DNA of 37,916 nucleotides from an uncultured Erysipelotrichaceae bacterium (GCA_902773675.1 CACYFN010000009.1:1-37916); one strand, 5' to 3'. Shown: positions 16,257 through 25,633, counted from the first letter of the stretch. Translations and numbers: made by a program. Notes: generated by a model not told the origin, from the sequence alone.

Positions 16257-17018
16257 TTATCTATATTTTAAAACTTTTGGAGAGCCTGTTAAGTGTTCAA
16301 GTTTAAATGCAGAATAATCATTTAAAGAATCATTATTATTTAGTAAGTATTTAACTTGTTCTTCAGTTAATAAATCAGATCCATTAATTTTTTCTAGAGG
16401 TTTACAATATCTTGGTAAATATCCTGTAATTCCATCTACACTACATTCAGCAAACCCCTGATATTTCAAACTAAATGCAACAGCATGCTCTAAAACAGCT
16501 GGTATAAGTTGTTTTCCATAATTTAAACTTCTTGGATCTAATTCAATATATGTTAACTTTCCGTTACTATAAGCAGTTAAAGAATCATCATTATTTTCAC
16601 AAATTCTATCATAAACAATAGGTACGATCATCTTTTCAGCAAATGGAATAACTTCACCTTTATCATTTCTTTTAAGTCTAATAACACCATATTTAAAATT
16701 AATCTTTGGTCCAAATTTAGGCCCAAGTGCTTCTAATTCACTTTTTAATGTATATTGATTTAATCCATCTAGATAACAGTTAGAAACACTAAGGTCACAA
16801 ACAGCATAATGATCATTCCATAATTCAACAATATCCCAATAATCTTTAGTTAATTGAATATTATTTTTTTCTAAATGTACTTTGTGATTTTGAACAAAAA
16901 CATTACCATCTGTACCCATTTCTTGTACTGAAGTTTCTCCTATTTCAAATTCATATTCCAAATCAGTATTAAAATAATTTATTCCATTTTTCTCTTTTCC
17001 TTTTAAATATCCTTGCAT
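16257..17018 (-). CDS. Unknown protein with a WG-repeat-like region, 253 residues
   Basis: I cannot assign a function. The protein is soluble, without a signal peptide. A central stretch (YGVIRLKRNDKGEV... then MIVPIVYDRIC, about residues 113-145) has the rhythm of WG/KWG beta-repeats (G.I..G..iiP..YD.I), as found in some bacterial surface or immunity proteins. AAGGTGAG precedes ATG 17018, and the gene has its own promoter and terminator. It lies in a minus-strand accessory block with the orphan nuclease. Confidence 0.75.
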   Translation of the reverse strand: MQGYLKGKEKNGINYFNTDLEYEFEIGETSVQEMGTDGNVFVQNHKVHLEKNNIQLTKDYWDIVELWNDHYAVCDLSVSNCYLDGLNQYTLKSELEALGPKFGPKINFKYGVIRLKRNDKGEVIPFAEKMIVPIVYDRICENNDDSLTAYSNGKLTYIELDPRSLNYGKQLIPAVLEHAVAFSLKYQGFAECSVDGITGYLPRYCKPLEKINGSDLLTEEQVKYLLNNNDSLNDYSAFKLEHLTGSPKVLKYR

Positions 17019-17039
17019 TATATCTCACCTTTCATCGTC

Positions 17040-17069
17040 ATTATATCATATCTATTTATACTAAGTCAA
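17040..17069 (-). promoter_or_regulatory. Promoter of the WG-like gene
   Basis: On the minus strand TTGACT (17069-17064), an 18-bp spacer and TATAAT (17045-17040). Confidence 0.7.
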
Positions 17070-17121
17070 TTAATATTATAATATTATTTAATAAGAATTA
17101 TACTATTTGTATCAAGTTTAG

Positions 17122-17161
17122 GGTGGGAATAAGTCGAGTCCAATAATTAACGGATGGGGGC
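17122..17161. other. Unexplained GC-richer intergenic tract
   Basis: A stretch starting GGGTGGGAATAAGTCGAGTCC and ending GGATGGGGGC stands out from AT-rich flanks between the WG-like gene and the tRNA terminator. No ORF, tRNA or clear hairpin explains it. Confidence 0.35.
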
Positions 17162-17170
17162 AAATGATAT

Positions 17171-17198
17171 AAAAAAAAAGCAATAAAAAATTATCACT
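17171..17198 (-). terminator. Terminator of the tRNA pair
   Basis: On the minus strand AGTGATAA (17198-17191) pairs with TTATTGCT (17186-17179) including two G-T wobbles, loop TTTT, followed by at least eight T (17179-17171). Confidence 0.65.
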
Positions 17199-17212
17199 TT
17201 AAATATCAAGAT

Positions 17213-17297
17213 TGGTGCGAGTGAAGGGACTTGAACCCCCATACCGTTAAGTGCTAGATCCTAAGTCTAGTGCGTCTGCCAATTTCGCCACACTCGC
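17213..17297 (-). tRNA. tRNA-Leu (anticodon TAG)
   Basis: The 85-nt minus-strand gene includes an encoded CCA. The acceptor GCGAGTG pairs with CACTCGC, the anticodon stem CTAGA/TCTAG carries the loop CTTAGGA (anticodon TAG), and there is a long variable arm as in class II tRNA-Leu. It reads CTA and other CTN codons. It is 10 bp downstream of the next tRNA, so both are likely cut from one transcript. Confidence 0.93.
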
Positions 17298-17307
17298 TAA
17301 TTTAAAA

Positions 17308-17384
17308 TGGTGGATCTTATAGGACTCGAACCTATGACCGCCCGGTTATGAGCCGGATGCTCTAACCAACTGAGCTAAAGATCC
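17308..17384 (-). tRNA. tRNA with anticodon CAT, probably tRNA-Ile2 (lysidine-modified)
   Basis: The 77-nt minus-strand gene has an encoded CCA. The acceptor is GGATCTT/AAGATCC, the anticodon loop CTCATAA is on a CCGG/CCGG stem, and the T-arm GTTCGAGTC is standard. The acceptor and anticodon arm resemble Firmicutes tRNA-Ile(CAT), in which TilS converts C34 to lysidine to read ATA. Elongator tRNA-Met cannot be excluded. It lacks the CCC/GGG anticodon stem of the initiator. Confidence 0.88.
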
Positions 17385-17400
17385 ATCACCTGACTTCAAT

Positions 17401-17429
17401 AATATATCATGTTTTAAAAATTTATGCAA
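17401..17429 (-). promoter_or_regulatory. Promoter of the tRNA pair
   Basis: On the minus strand TTGCAT (17429-17424), a 17-bp spacer and TATATT (17406-17401). A 22-bp A/T palindrome (17429-17450) lies next to it and may end the upstream membrane-protein transcript. Confidence 0.6.
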
Positions 17430-17506
17430 GATATTTTTTTAAAAATATCTAAATAAATTTAAATAATTTAAAATTAAGTACCATTTATTGGTTAGACCCG
17501 GCCCCA

Positions 17507-17884
17507 TTAAGTAATCGGATTCTCAATATCAGAAACATCTCCCTTATTAGATAGAGTAACAACATAGAATGTAACAAATGCAGCTGCAATAGTAAGAATG
17601 GATGCAAAAATCTGTAGAATATAAGGTTTTAAATCTTCACCTTCCTTCTTAGAAATTTCATATAACTTATAATTAACATATAAAAAAACAATACCAATAA
17701 TTAAAAATAAAATTCTATTACCTTTTGCTATTTTAAAAGTCGTTTTAGAATCAAATAAAGTATCCCTATCTTGTAACTCTAATTTTTGATTATAAGTTAA
17801 AAGAAGAGAAATAATAATACCAACTAAAGAAAATATAAGTGCATAAATTTGAATATTAATATAATTTTCTTCCTTATTATTCAA
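17507..17884 (-). CDS. Small membrane protein, about 125 residues
   Basis: I do not recognise this protein. Three hydrophobic segments (residues about 10-30, 55-75 and 87-107) are separated by charged loops, with no signal peptidase or lipobox site. The open frame reaches GTG 17893, but that codon lies in the AGGTGAT ribosome site, so TTG 17884 is the likely start. It is divergent from lepA. Its function is unknown. Confidence 0.7.
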   Translation of the reverse strand: MNNKEENYINIQIYALIFSLVGIIISLLLTYNQKLELQDRDTLFDSKTTFKIAKGNRILFLIIGIVFLYVNYKLYEISKKEGEDLKPYILQIFASILTIAAAFVTFYVVTLSNKGDVSDIENPIT

Positions 17885-17948
17885 AAATATCACCTATAAA
17901 AATATATGAAGAAAATCGAGTTTATTTCTTTCAATTATAAAAAAAAGA

Positions 17949-17957
17949 TGTTATAAT
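17949..17957 (+). promoter_or_regulatory. Extended -10 promoter for lepA
   Basis: TGTTATAAT, the same extended -10 form as before rel, 15 bp before the start codon, without a good -35. Confidence 0.55.
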
Positions 17958-17972
17958 AGCGATGGTGTTGTT

Positions 17973-19772
17973 ATGAAACAGGAAAATATTCGAAATTTTT
18001 CAATAATTGCTCACATTGACCATGGTAAAAGCACCCTAGCAGATAGAATACTTGAAGAAACAGGAGCAATTACCGATAGAGAAAAACAAGAACAATTATT
18101 AGACAATATGGAATTAGAAAGAGAACGAGGAATAACTATTAAGTTAAATGCAGTCGAACTTAACTACACATTAAATGGAGAAGATTATCAACTTCATTTA
18201 ATAGATACTCCAGGGCATGTCGATTTTACATACGAAGTATCAAGATCCCTTGCGGCATGTGAAGGAGCACTCCTTGTAGTAGATGCTGCTCAAGGAATAG
18301 AAGCGCAAACACTAGCTAATCTTTATCAAGCACTTGATAATAATTTAGTAATAATTCCCGTAATAAATAAAATAGATTTACCAAATGCCGATATTCCAAA
18401 AGTAAAACAAGAACTTATAAATACAATTGGATTTGACGAAAGTGAAATACTTCTAGTAAGCGCTAAAACAGGAGCAGGAATTAAAGAATTATTAGAAGCA
18501 ATAATAACTCGTATCCCATCTCCAAAAGGTGATAAATCTAAACCAGTACAAGCATTAATATTTGATAGCGTATTTGATTCATACAAAGGAATAGTAACAT
18601 CTCTAAGAGTAGTAAATGGAGAAATTAGTGTTGGCGATAAAATAAAAATGATGGCAACAAACGCTATCTATGATGTAGTAGAATTAGGAGTACATACTCC
18701 AAAAGAAAAAAAATTAGACAAATTAAAAACTGGTGAGGTAGGATACCTATGTGCCAGTATAAAAAGCATAAATGATGTAAAAGTAGGAGATACCATAACA
18801 ATTATAGGTAAAGAAGCAGAAAAACCATTAGATGGATATAAACCAATGAAACCAATGGTCTTCTGTGGATTATATCCAATTGAATCAAGTCGCTTTCCCG
18901 AATTAAGAGAAGCACTTGAAAAATTAAAACTAAATGATGCATCACTAGAATTTGAACCAGAAACATCTCAAGCATTAGGATTTGGATTCCGTTGTGGATT
19001 TCTAGGACTACTTCATATGGAAATAATCGAAGAAAGAATCGAAAGAGAATTCAATATTGAATTAATTGCAACAAGTCCATCAGTAGTATATGAAGTAGAA
19101 CTAACAGATAGAAGTATAATTACAATTGATAGTCCATCAAAAATGCCAGAAAGACAAAAAATTGCAACTATAAAAGAACCATATATTAGAACTAATATAT
19201 TTGTACCAACCGATTATATAGGTCCAATAATGGAACTATGTCAAAACAAAAGAGGTAATTATATATCAATGGACTATATAGATCCAACAAGAGTAAATAT
19301 TCATTATGAAATACCACTTTCTGAAATAGTATATGATTTCTTTGATAAACTAAAATCATATACCAAAGGATATGCATCATTTGATTATGAATTTATAGGA
19401 TATAAACCAAGTAATTTAGTTAAAATGGATATTCTATTAAATGGTGAAGCAGTAGATGCATTAAGTTTAATTGTACATAAAGATTTTGCTTATAATCGTG
19501 GAAAAGCAATAGTAGAAAATTTAAGAAAATTAATACCACGTCAACAATTTGAAATACCAATTCAAGCAGTAATAGGAACTAAAGCAATAGCTAGAACAGA
19601 TATAAAAGCAGTAAGAAAAAATGTCCTAGCTAAATGTTATGGTGGAGATATAACCAGAAAAAGAAAATTACTAGAAAAACAAAAAGAAGGTAAAAAAAGA
19701 ATGAAAATGGTTGGAAGTGTCGAAATACCACAAGAAGCATTCTTGTCAGTATTAAGTATGGGGGAAGAGTAA
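17973..19772 (+). CDS. lepA: Elongation factor 4 (LepA), ribosome-associated GTPase
   Basis: At 599 residues this is a complete LepA. It has the translation-factor G domain ([31 protein letters not shown]), domain 2, and the two EF-G-like domains, including [14 protein letters not shown]. The LepA-specific C-terminal domain ends with [26 protein letters not shown]. It promotes ribosome maturation or back-translocation. In many Firmicutes lepA is followed by hemW; here one unknown gene with HTH character intervenes with a 2-bp gap. Confidence 0.97.
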   Translation: MKQENIRNFSIIAHIDHGKSTLADRILEETGAITDREKQEQLLDNMELERERGITIKLNAVELNYTLNGEDYQLHLIDTPGHVDFTYEVSRSLAACEGALLVVDAAQGIEAQTLANLYQALDNNLVIIPVINKIDLPNADIPKVKQELINTIGFDESEILLVSAKTGAGIKELLEAIITRIPSPKGDKSKPVQALIFDSVFDSYKGIVTSLRVVNGEISVGDKIKMMATNAIYDVVELGVHTPKEKKLDKLKTGEVGYLCASIKSINDVKVGDTITIIGKEAEKPLDGYKPMKPMVFCGLYPIESSRFPELREALEKLKLNDASLEFEPETSQALGFGFRCGFLGLLHMEIIEERIEREFNIELIATSPSVVYEVELTDRSIITIDSPSKMPERQKIATIKEPYIRTNIFVPTDYIGPIMELCQNKRGNYISMDYIDPTRVNIHYEIPLSEIVYDFFDKLKSYTKGYASFDYEFIGYKPSNLVKMDILLNGEAVDALSLIVHKDFAYNRGKAIVENLRKLIPRQQFEIPIQAVIGTKAIARTDIKAVRKNVLAKCYGGDITRKRKLLEKQKEGKKRMKMVGSVEIPQEAFLSVLSMGEE

Positions 19773-19774
19773 AA

Positions 19775-20377
19775 ATGAAAGAGTTAAATATAGAAAAATT
19801 AAAATTTATAAAAAAATTAGCTTTAGAATATCGTTTATCAACAAAAAATATTTGTAAATTACTAGGTCTTGAACCTACAGAAGAAAATCAACAATATATA
19901 TATAATTTATTTATGACAAATGATGAAATATTGAGATATGAAGAAAAAAAAGAATTTATATATTTAAATTATGAGACAACAGGTGAAGAAAAACAAAGTG
20001 ATAAAATATCATATACAACAGCCCAATTAGCAGTATTAAAAATGCAAAAAGCTTTATTAACAGGTGATAAAGATCTAGTTAAACAAATAAATGATAAAAT
20101 GAAAAAAATTGATAAAGAATTTGCTGATCTAAGAAGAAGACCAAAATGGATTGATGTCACACCAGAAGAAATATTAACTATTTCTAAATATCGTGTTAAA
20201 CATGCATTATCAAAAAATGAAATTAATCGTCTAATTGGAATTGGTGATGGAACTCTAACCAAATATGAGCGTTTAATTGAAAGTGAATTTTGGAAAACGA
20301 AAATAAAAAAATTAAATGAATATAATTTTAGCTTATGCCATGTTTCAGTAAATGAAAGAAAAAAGAAAAGAATATGA
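19775..20377 (+). CDS. Unknown basic helical protein with C-terminal helix-turn-helix-like segment, 200 residues
   Basis: The protein is helical and basic throughout. YRLSTKNICKLLGL near residue 20 and LSKNEINRLIGIGDGTLTKYERL near residues 145-167 both look like helix-turn-helix units, so DNA or RNA binding is possible. I do not recognise the family. It lies 2 bp after lepA and overlaps hemW by ATGA, so the three are translationally coupled. Confidence 0.75.
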   Translation: MKELNIEKLKFIKKLALEYRLSTKNICKLLGLEPTEENQQYIYNLFMTNDEILRYEEKKEFIYLNYETTGEEKQSDKISYTTAQLAVLKMQKALLTGDKDLVKQINDKMKKIDKEFADLRRRPKWIDVTPEEILTISKYRVKHALSKNEINRLIGIGDGTLTKYERLIESEFWKTKIKKLNEYNFSLCHVSVNERKKKRI

Positions 20378-21456
20378 TAAAATCAGTATATATTCATATT
20401 CCTTTTTGCAATACTATATGTTCTTATTGTGATTTCTGTAAAATATTTTATAATTCAAATTTAGTAGATAAATATTTAGACACTTTAGAACAAGAAATTA
20501 AAACTAAATATAAAAATGAAATAATAAATACTATTTATATAGGTGGAGGAACACCTTCATCATTACCACTAAAAGAGTTAAAAAAATTATTTCAAATTAC
20601 TAAATTATTTAAAACTGATTTAAAAGAATTTACCATCGAATGTAACATAGAAACAATTACTGAAGAAAAATTAAAACTATTTAAAGAAAATGGTGTTAAT
20701 AGAATCAGTATTGGTATTCAAACATTAAATGATAAGTATATAAAATTTTTAAATAGAAATCATAATAAAAAATTAGTAGATAAAAAAATAAAATTAGTAA
20801 AAAAATACTTTAATAACATAAATATAGATTTAATATATGCAATACCAGATGAAACATTAGAAGAATTAAATGAAGATTTAGATTATATCGTAAATTTAGA
20901 TATACCACACATTTCAACATATTCATTAATAATTGAAGAACATACTAAATTATACATTGATAAAACAAAAAATATTGATGAAGAATTAGATTATAAAATG
21001 TATAACAATATAATAGCAAAATTAGAAAAAAATAATTATATTCACTATGAAACAAGTAATTTTGCTAAACCAGATTATGAATCAAAACATAATTTAACCT
21101 ATTGGAATAATGAAGAGTACTATGGATTTGGCTTAGGAGCAAGTGGTTATATCAAAAATATTAGATATACAAACACTAGAAGTATAAATAAATATTTAGA
21201 AAATAGCTATATAAAAGAATTACATAAATTAAATAAAAAAGAAACAATCGAAAATGAATTTATATTTGGATTAAGAAAAATACAAGGTATTAATAAAGAA
21301 ACATTCTATAAAAAATATAAAATAGATATATGTACCTTAAATAGTGTAAACAAAATGTTAAAAGAAGAGAAATTAATAGATGACGGAAATTATATTTATC
21401 TAAATAAAAAATACCTTTATACTGCCAATGATATCCTGATAGAATTTATAAACTAA
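20374..21456 (+). CDS. hemW: HemW-type radical SAM heme chaperone
   Basis: This 360-residue protein has the radical SAM motif C12-x3-C16-x2-C19 followed by Asp-Phe, and an extra Cys in DFC, as in the HemN/HemW family. YIGGGTPSSL and the C-terminal GLGASGY support HemW, which carries heme, rather than coproporphyrinogen oxidase HemN, which is longer. The start overlaps the upstream stop (ATGA), and the gene ends in an intrinsic terminator. Confidence 0.92.
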   Translation: MIKSVYIHIPFCNTICSYCDFCKIFYNSNLVDKYLDTLEQEIKTKYKNEIINTIYIGGGTPSSLPLKELKKLFQITKLFKTDLKEFTIECNIETITEEKLKLFKENGVNRISIGIQTLNDKYIKFLNRNHNKKLVDKKIKLVKKYFNNINIDLIYAIPDETLEELNEDLDYIVNLDIPHISTYSLIIEEHTKLYIDKTKNIDEELDYKMYNNIIAKLEKNNYIHYETSNFAKPDYESKHNLTYWNNEEYYGFGLGASGYIKNIRYTNTRSINKYLENSYIKELHKLNKKETIENEFIFGLRKIQGINKETFYKKYKIDICTLNSVNKMLKEEKLIDDGNYIYLNKKYLYTANDILIEFIN

Positions 21457-21476
21457 ATATTAGTTTCTTTTTTTTA
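21450..21476 (+). terminator. Terminator of the lepA-hemW unit
   Basis: AAACTA (21450-21455) and TAGTTT (21461-21466) with a 5-nt loop, followed by a T-run to 21476. Confidence 0.65.
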
Positions 21477-21522
21477 TTGAATAATTTTAAAAAAAATTGT
21501 ATACTTTATATGATAATAGAAT

Positions 21523-21551
21523 TTGTATAAAAAATAAAGAAGTGATATAAT
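21523..21551 (+). promoter_or_regulatory. Promoter for lipoteichoic acid synthase
   Basis: TTGTAT (21523-21528), a 17-bp spacer and TATAAT (21546-21551). Confidence 0.7.
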
Positions 21552-21570
21552 TACGTTGCTGAGGTGAATT

Positions 21571-23631
21571 ATGAAAAAAGAAATGTCACATTATATAAAA
21601 TCAATAAAAGATAAATTTATATCATATAGTAAGACCAATGTTTTATTAATGGTATTTGTCATAACTAACTTAATAAATGCCATTATTTTAAGAACACTTA
21701 CCGTAAAAAATGTATTTGCTATAAAACCTATTTTAGCAGATACCGTAGTACTATTATTTATATCAGCATTCTCATATTGTTTTAAACCAAAAAAACAATT
21801 TAGATATTATATAGTATGGTCAGTAATATTTACAGCTGTATGTATTATAAATTGTGTATATTATTCAAACTATATATCATTTGCTTCATTCTCACTTTTA
21901 ACAACATCCCTAGAATTAGGAGGATACGCTGGAGCCATTGGCAGTGTCTTAGAAGCTAAACAATTTATATTCTTATGGCAACCATTTGCTCTTATCTTAT
22001 TTCATTTAAGTTTAAGAAGAAGAGGATATTATGATAAAGTAGCACTTGTAGAAAAAGGTAAAATTAGATTTTTAAATACCATAGTAGTTGCTTTCATAAT
22101 ATTAGGATTCTTTGTTTCTATGTTATCAAGTAAAGACTTAAATAGATTAGATAAACAATGGTATAGACCATATATAGTTATGGAATTTGGTATATATACA
22201 TATCAATTTAATGATTTATATTCATGCGTTAAAACTAAAGTAAATACTATGTTTGGATATGATGATGCAGCTAAAACATTTAGAGAATACTATGAAGAAC
22301 ATAATGAACAATCCCAAGAAAATAAATATACAAATTTATTCAAAGGGAAAAATATTATAGTTATACATGGAGAAAGTCTTCAAGGATTTACAATGAATGT
22401 AGCTATAAACAATCGAGAATTAACACCTAATATAAATAAATTAGCAAGTGAAGGAATTTATTTTTCTAATTTTTATTCACAAGAAAGTGTAGGAAATAGT
22501 AGTGATAGTGAATTTACCCTTCTTACATCTTTAATGCCATCAAGTAGTGGAACAGTATTTATTAACTACTTTGATAGAGAATATCAAACATTACCAAAAC
22601 TACTTAAACAAGAAGGATATTATACATTTAGTATGCATGGTAATAGTGGTAGTTCATGGAATAGAAACGTAATCCATCCAAAATTAGGATTTGATGATTT
22701 CTATTACTATACCAAAGATTATGAAATAGATGAAAAAATCGGACTTGGTTTAAGTGATAAATCATTCTTTAGACAATCAGTAGATATTATTAATAATTTT
22801 GATGATACTAAAAAACCATTCTATGGAACACTTATAATGCTTACAAATCATACACCATTTAATGATATTGGTGAATATAGTGATTATATAGTAGATATTA
22901 TTCCTGAAGGACAAGAAAATAATGAAAAACAAGTAAATACTAATGCAGAAAATAATGAACAAACAGAAGTAGAAAATGAAAATCAGGAACCAGAATTAAT
23001 ACCATTCCTAGGAGGTACAAAACTAGGTAACTACTTTAGATCAGTACATTATGCCGATGAAGCAATAGGTGAACTAATGCAAGAATTAGATGAAAAAGGT
23101 TTACTTGAAAATACTATAGTAGTAATATATGGAGATCATGATGCTAAATTAAAACAAGCAGAATATAAAAGATTCTATGAAAGTGAATATATTGATGAAT
23201 CTTTAATTGATCCAACTAAAAAAATAGAAGAAGTAAATGATTATACATATGAAATAAATAGAAAAGTACCATTTATAATATGGTCAAAAGATATTATAAA
23301 TACTGATTATGCTGGAACATTCGATGAAGTAATGGGTATGATAGATGTAATGCCAACTTTAGGAAATATGTTAGGCGTTCATAATGAATATGCTCTTGGA
23401 CATGATATATTTAGTCGTGAAGAAAACGTAGTAGTATTTCCTAGTGGAAACTGGATTACTAATAAAATTTATTATAATACATCAAAAAATGATTTCTATC
23501 CATTAATGATGAATACTCCAATTGGACAAGATTATATAGATAATTATAATAAATATGCAGAAGATATTATTAAAGTATCTAATGGTATAATTGTTTATGA
23601 TTTAATAAAAAATTCTAATGAAGAATACTAA
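21571..23631 (+). CDS. ltaS: Lipoteichoic acid synthase family membrane sulfatase-fold enzyme
   Basis: The 686-residue protein has five hydrophobic segments (residues about 25-185) followed by a large extracellular sulfatase-fold domain. It polymerises glycerol phosphate from phosphatidylglycerol onto a lipid anchor. Landmarks are NIIVIHGESLQGF, GNSSDSEFTLLTSL, FSMHGN, LTNHTPF and VVIYGDHDAKL. The position of the catalytic Thr of Staphylococcus aureus LtaS is Ser310 here. A Glu/Asn-rich insert of about 30 residues (near 445-475) is unusual. GAGGTG precedes ATG 21571. The gene is monocistronic. Confidence 0.92.
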   Translation: MKKEMSHYIKSIKDKFISYSKTNVLLMVFVITNLINAIILRTLTVKNVFAIKPILADTVVLLFISAFSYCFKPKKQFRYYIVWSVIFTAVCIINCVYYSNYISFASFSLLTTSLELGGYAGAIGSVLEAKQFIFLWQPFALILFHLSLRRRGYYDKVALVEKGKIRFLNTIVVAFIILGFFVSMLSSKDLNRLDKQWYRPYIVMEFGIYTYQFNDLYSCVKTKVNTMFGYDDAAKTFREYYEEHNEQSQENKYTNLFKGKNIIVIHGESLQGFTMNVAINNRELTPNINKLASEGIYFSNFYSQESVGNSSDSEFTLLTSLMPSSSGTVFINYFDREYQTLPKLLKQEGYYTFSMHGNSGSSWNRNVIHPKLGFDDFYYYTKDYEIDEKIGLGLSDKSFFRQSVDIINNFDDTKKPFYGTLIMLTNHTPFNDIGEYSDYIVDIIPEGQENNEKQVNTNAENNEQTEVENENQEPELIPFLGGTKLGNYFRSVHYADEAIGELMQELDEKGLLENTIVVIYGDHDAKLKQAEYKRFYESEYIDESLIDPTKKIEEVNDYTYEINRKVPFIIWSKDIINTDYAGTFDEVMGMIDVMPTLGNMLGVHNEYALGHDIFSREENVVVFPSGNWITNKIYYNTSKNDFYPLMMNTPIGQDYIDNYNKYAEDIIKVSNGIIVYDLIKNSNEEY

Positions 23632-23635
23632 AAAG

Positions 23636-23662
23636 CTATTAAGACAAACTTAATAGTTTTTA
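23636..23662 (+). terminator. Terminator of ltaS
   Basis: CTATTAAG (23636-23643) and CTTAATAG (23649-23656) with a 5-nt loop, followed by TTTTTATTT. It also abuts the end of the minus-strand XRE pseudogene. Confidence 0.7.
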
Positions 23663-23868
23663 TTTGAATAAATCTAAAATATTAATATCTAAACTAATAC
23701 AAATCTTACTTAATATTTCCAAAGTAATATTATCAGATATACCATCTTCTTCAATATTTTCTAAATACTTAATAACTAACCCAGTCATCATTGCTAAATT
23801 ACTTATCTCATACTTCTTCTCTAATCTTATTTTTTTAATATTATTTCCTATTTTTTATTTATATCCAT
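23660..23868 (-). pseudogene. XRE-family helix-turn-helix regulator, frameshifted in a poly-A tract
   Basis: From ATG 23868 (preceded by GGTGAT) the minus strand reads MDINKK and then hits TAG. One added A in the run of six (23856-23851) restores an open frame of about 70 codons: IGNNIKKIRLEKKYEIS, then NLAMMTGLVIKYLENIE, then LEILSKICISLDINILDLF, ending at TAA 23660. That is a classic small XRE repressor with its HTH near residues 20-40. The length (209 bp, one short of 70 codons) fits a single-base loss. It may be a real phase-variable or dead gene, or an assembly error in a homopolymer. The plus-strand frame here is a shadow. Confidence 0.75.
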
Positions 23869-23945
23869 CTAATCACCAATAATATAATTACCAAATTAAG
23901 AATAAATATACTATTATAAACATAATCTTAATTGAGGCGATGTTT

Positions 23946-24752
23946 ATGAAAAAAATAATACCATTTAAAAAAGAAATAATATTCAAAAATAATATAAGTG
24001 AAATAACTAGTATTTCTTTGGAGCACCATCTTACAATTGATAATTTAGAAATAAAAGGAGAATTTATAGTAAGTGGTGATTATAAAATAACCGATAATAG
24101 TGAATCCACAGAAAACTTTAATATTAATATACCATTTGAAATAATCCTTGATGAAAAATATGATACATCTAAATCTAATGTCGATATTGATGATTTTTAT
24201 TATGAAATAATTGATGAAAAAATATTATCAGTTTCAATTGATGTCCTAGTAGATAAATTATCAGAAATATTAATACAAGAAGAAATACCAGTGATAGAAG
24301 AAAAAAAAGATATCATCGAAGAATTATATGAAGAACAAAATAGATTAGATATAGAAAAAGAAGAAATAAAAAAAGAGGTACCAATTATAAAAGAAGAAAC
24401 AGAAGAAAAAAATGTAAATAGATGTATCGAAGAAGATGATATTTTACCAGGAGAAGAGGAGAGTATTAAAATGGATGAAAAACAAGTTATTAATGAAAAA
24501 CAAATTGATAAAGAAGAAAAAAATAATGATAAAAAAGAAATAGAAAAAGAAGAAATAAATGATAAAATAAATTCCTTATTTAGTAATACAGGGGAAGGAA
24601 ATATTTATGTATCATATAATGTATACATAATAAGAGAAGGCGATACAATAGAAACAATTCTAAATAAATATAATATCACAGAAGAAGAACTAAAAAAATA
24701 TAATGATTTATCAAACTTAAAATTGGGTGATAAAATAATAATTCCATCATAA
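23946..24752 (+). CDS. SpoVID/SipL-like spore morphogenetic protein with LysM domain
   Basis: This 268-residue protein has an N-terminal beta domain (FKKEIIFKNNISEITSISLEHH, ELKGEFIVSGDYK-like) typical of SpoVID/SipL, where it helps the coat encase the forespore. A long acidic Glu/Lys-rich linker (about 110-220) leads to a C-terminal LysM (YIIREGDTIETILNKYNI...LKLGDKIIIP). The downstream CotS/YsxE-like gene repeats the spoVID-ysxE pairing of Bacillus. ATG 23940 is also possible, but GAGG spacing favours ATG 23946. Expression in the mother cell is expected; I could not fix a promoter. Confidence 0.82.
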   Translation: MKKIIPFKKEIIFKNNISEITSISLEHHLTIDNLEIKGEFIVSGDYKITDNSESTENFNINIPFEIILDEKYDTSKSNVDIDDFYYEIIDEKILSVSIDVLVDKLSEILIQEEIPVIEEKKDIIEELYEEQNRLDIEKEEIKKEVPIIKEETEEKNVNRCIEEDDILPGEEESIKMDEKQVINEKQIDKEEKNNDKKEIEKEEINDKINSLFSNTGEGNIYVSYNVYIIREGDTIETILNKYNITEEELKKYNDLSNLKLGDKIIIPS

Positions 24753-25633
24753 TGAAAGAATTAAAAGAAATATTAAAAAAAAATTCCCTAAGAGTTAATA
24801 GTTATGAAAAATTAGGAAAAGTAACAACTATATCAACTAATAATGGTAAATATATAGTAAAAAAAACTAAAGATAACAAAGATATATTTAATTATTTAAT
24901 AACCCGTAATTTTAATTATTATCCAGATATAATAGATAATTTCGATAATTATCAAATAACTAAATATATCAATAATATAAAAATACCAGATGAACAAAAA
25001 ATAAATGATTTAATTAAATTAGTAGCTATTCTTCATTCCAAAACTTCTTATTATAAAGAATTAAATAATTCCGAGTATAAACAACTATATGAAGATTTAC
25101 TTAATAATATTGAATACTTAAATGAATACTATAATGATTTAATAAATATAATTGATACTAAAGTATATATGAGTCCACCAGAATATCTACTTGCTAGAAA
25201 TATATCAATTATATTTTCATCATTAATCTTCTGTAAGAATAAATTAGAAAAGTGGTATAAACTAGTAAATAAACAAGACAAATATCGAGTAGCAGTAATT
25301 CATAACAATTTAAAATTATCTCACTTTATAAAAAATAACAATGATTATCTAATTAGTTGGGATAAAGCTAAAATAGACTTACCAATCTTTGATTTATATA
25401 AACTATATAATAACCATGCCCTAGACTTTGACTTTTATGATATATTAAAAAAATATGAAGAAATATATCCCTTAAAAGAAGAAGAATTAGATTTATTTAT
25501 TATATTAATAAGTATGCCAAATAAAATAGAATTCACTGATAATAACTATGAAGACTGTAAAAATATAGGTGATGAATTAGATAAAATATATAAGACAGAA
25601 AAATTTGTTAGTGAATATAAAAAAATCAAATAA
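24752..25633 (+). CDS. CotS/YsxE-like spore coat protein (kinase-fold)
   Basis: This 293-residue protein has aminoglycoside-phosphotransferase/CotS fold features. An N-terminal nucleotide-binding-like lobe (TISTNNGKYIVKK) is followed by LVAILHSKT, a degenerate catalytic loop (IHNNLKLSHF in place of HGDLHxxN) and ISWDKAKIDLPIFDL, which matches the DWxxxxxG-DLA region. The catalytic Asp is replaced by Asn, so it may be structural and not enzymatic. It starts on the last base of the SpoVID-like stop (TAATG), so the two are translated together, as spoVID-ysxE are in Bacillus. Confidence 0.78.
   Translation: MKELKEILKKNSLRVNSYEKLGKVTTISTNNGKYIVKKTKDNKDIFNYLITRNFNYYPDIIDNFDNYQITKYINNIKIPDEQKINDLIKLVAILHSKTSYYKELNNSEYKQLYEDLLNNIEYLNEYYNDLINIIDTKVYMSPPEYLLARNISIIFSSLIFCKNKLEKWYKLVNKQDKYRVAVIHNNLKLSHFIKNNNDYLISWDKAKIDLPIFDLYKLYNNHALDFDFYDILKKYEEIYPLKEEELDLFIILISMPNKIEFTDNNYEDCKNIGDELDKIYKTEKFVSEYKKIK

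Noticed and set aside
23664-23882. A 72-codon plus-strand frame starting with TTG
   Set aside because: It is the shadow of the frameshifted XRE gene on the minus strand, has no ribosome site, and its sequence is low-complexity hydrophobic.
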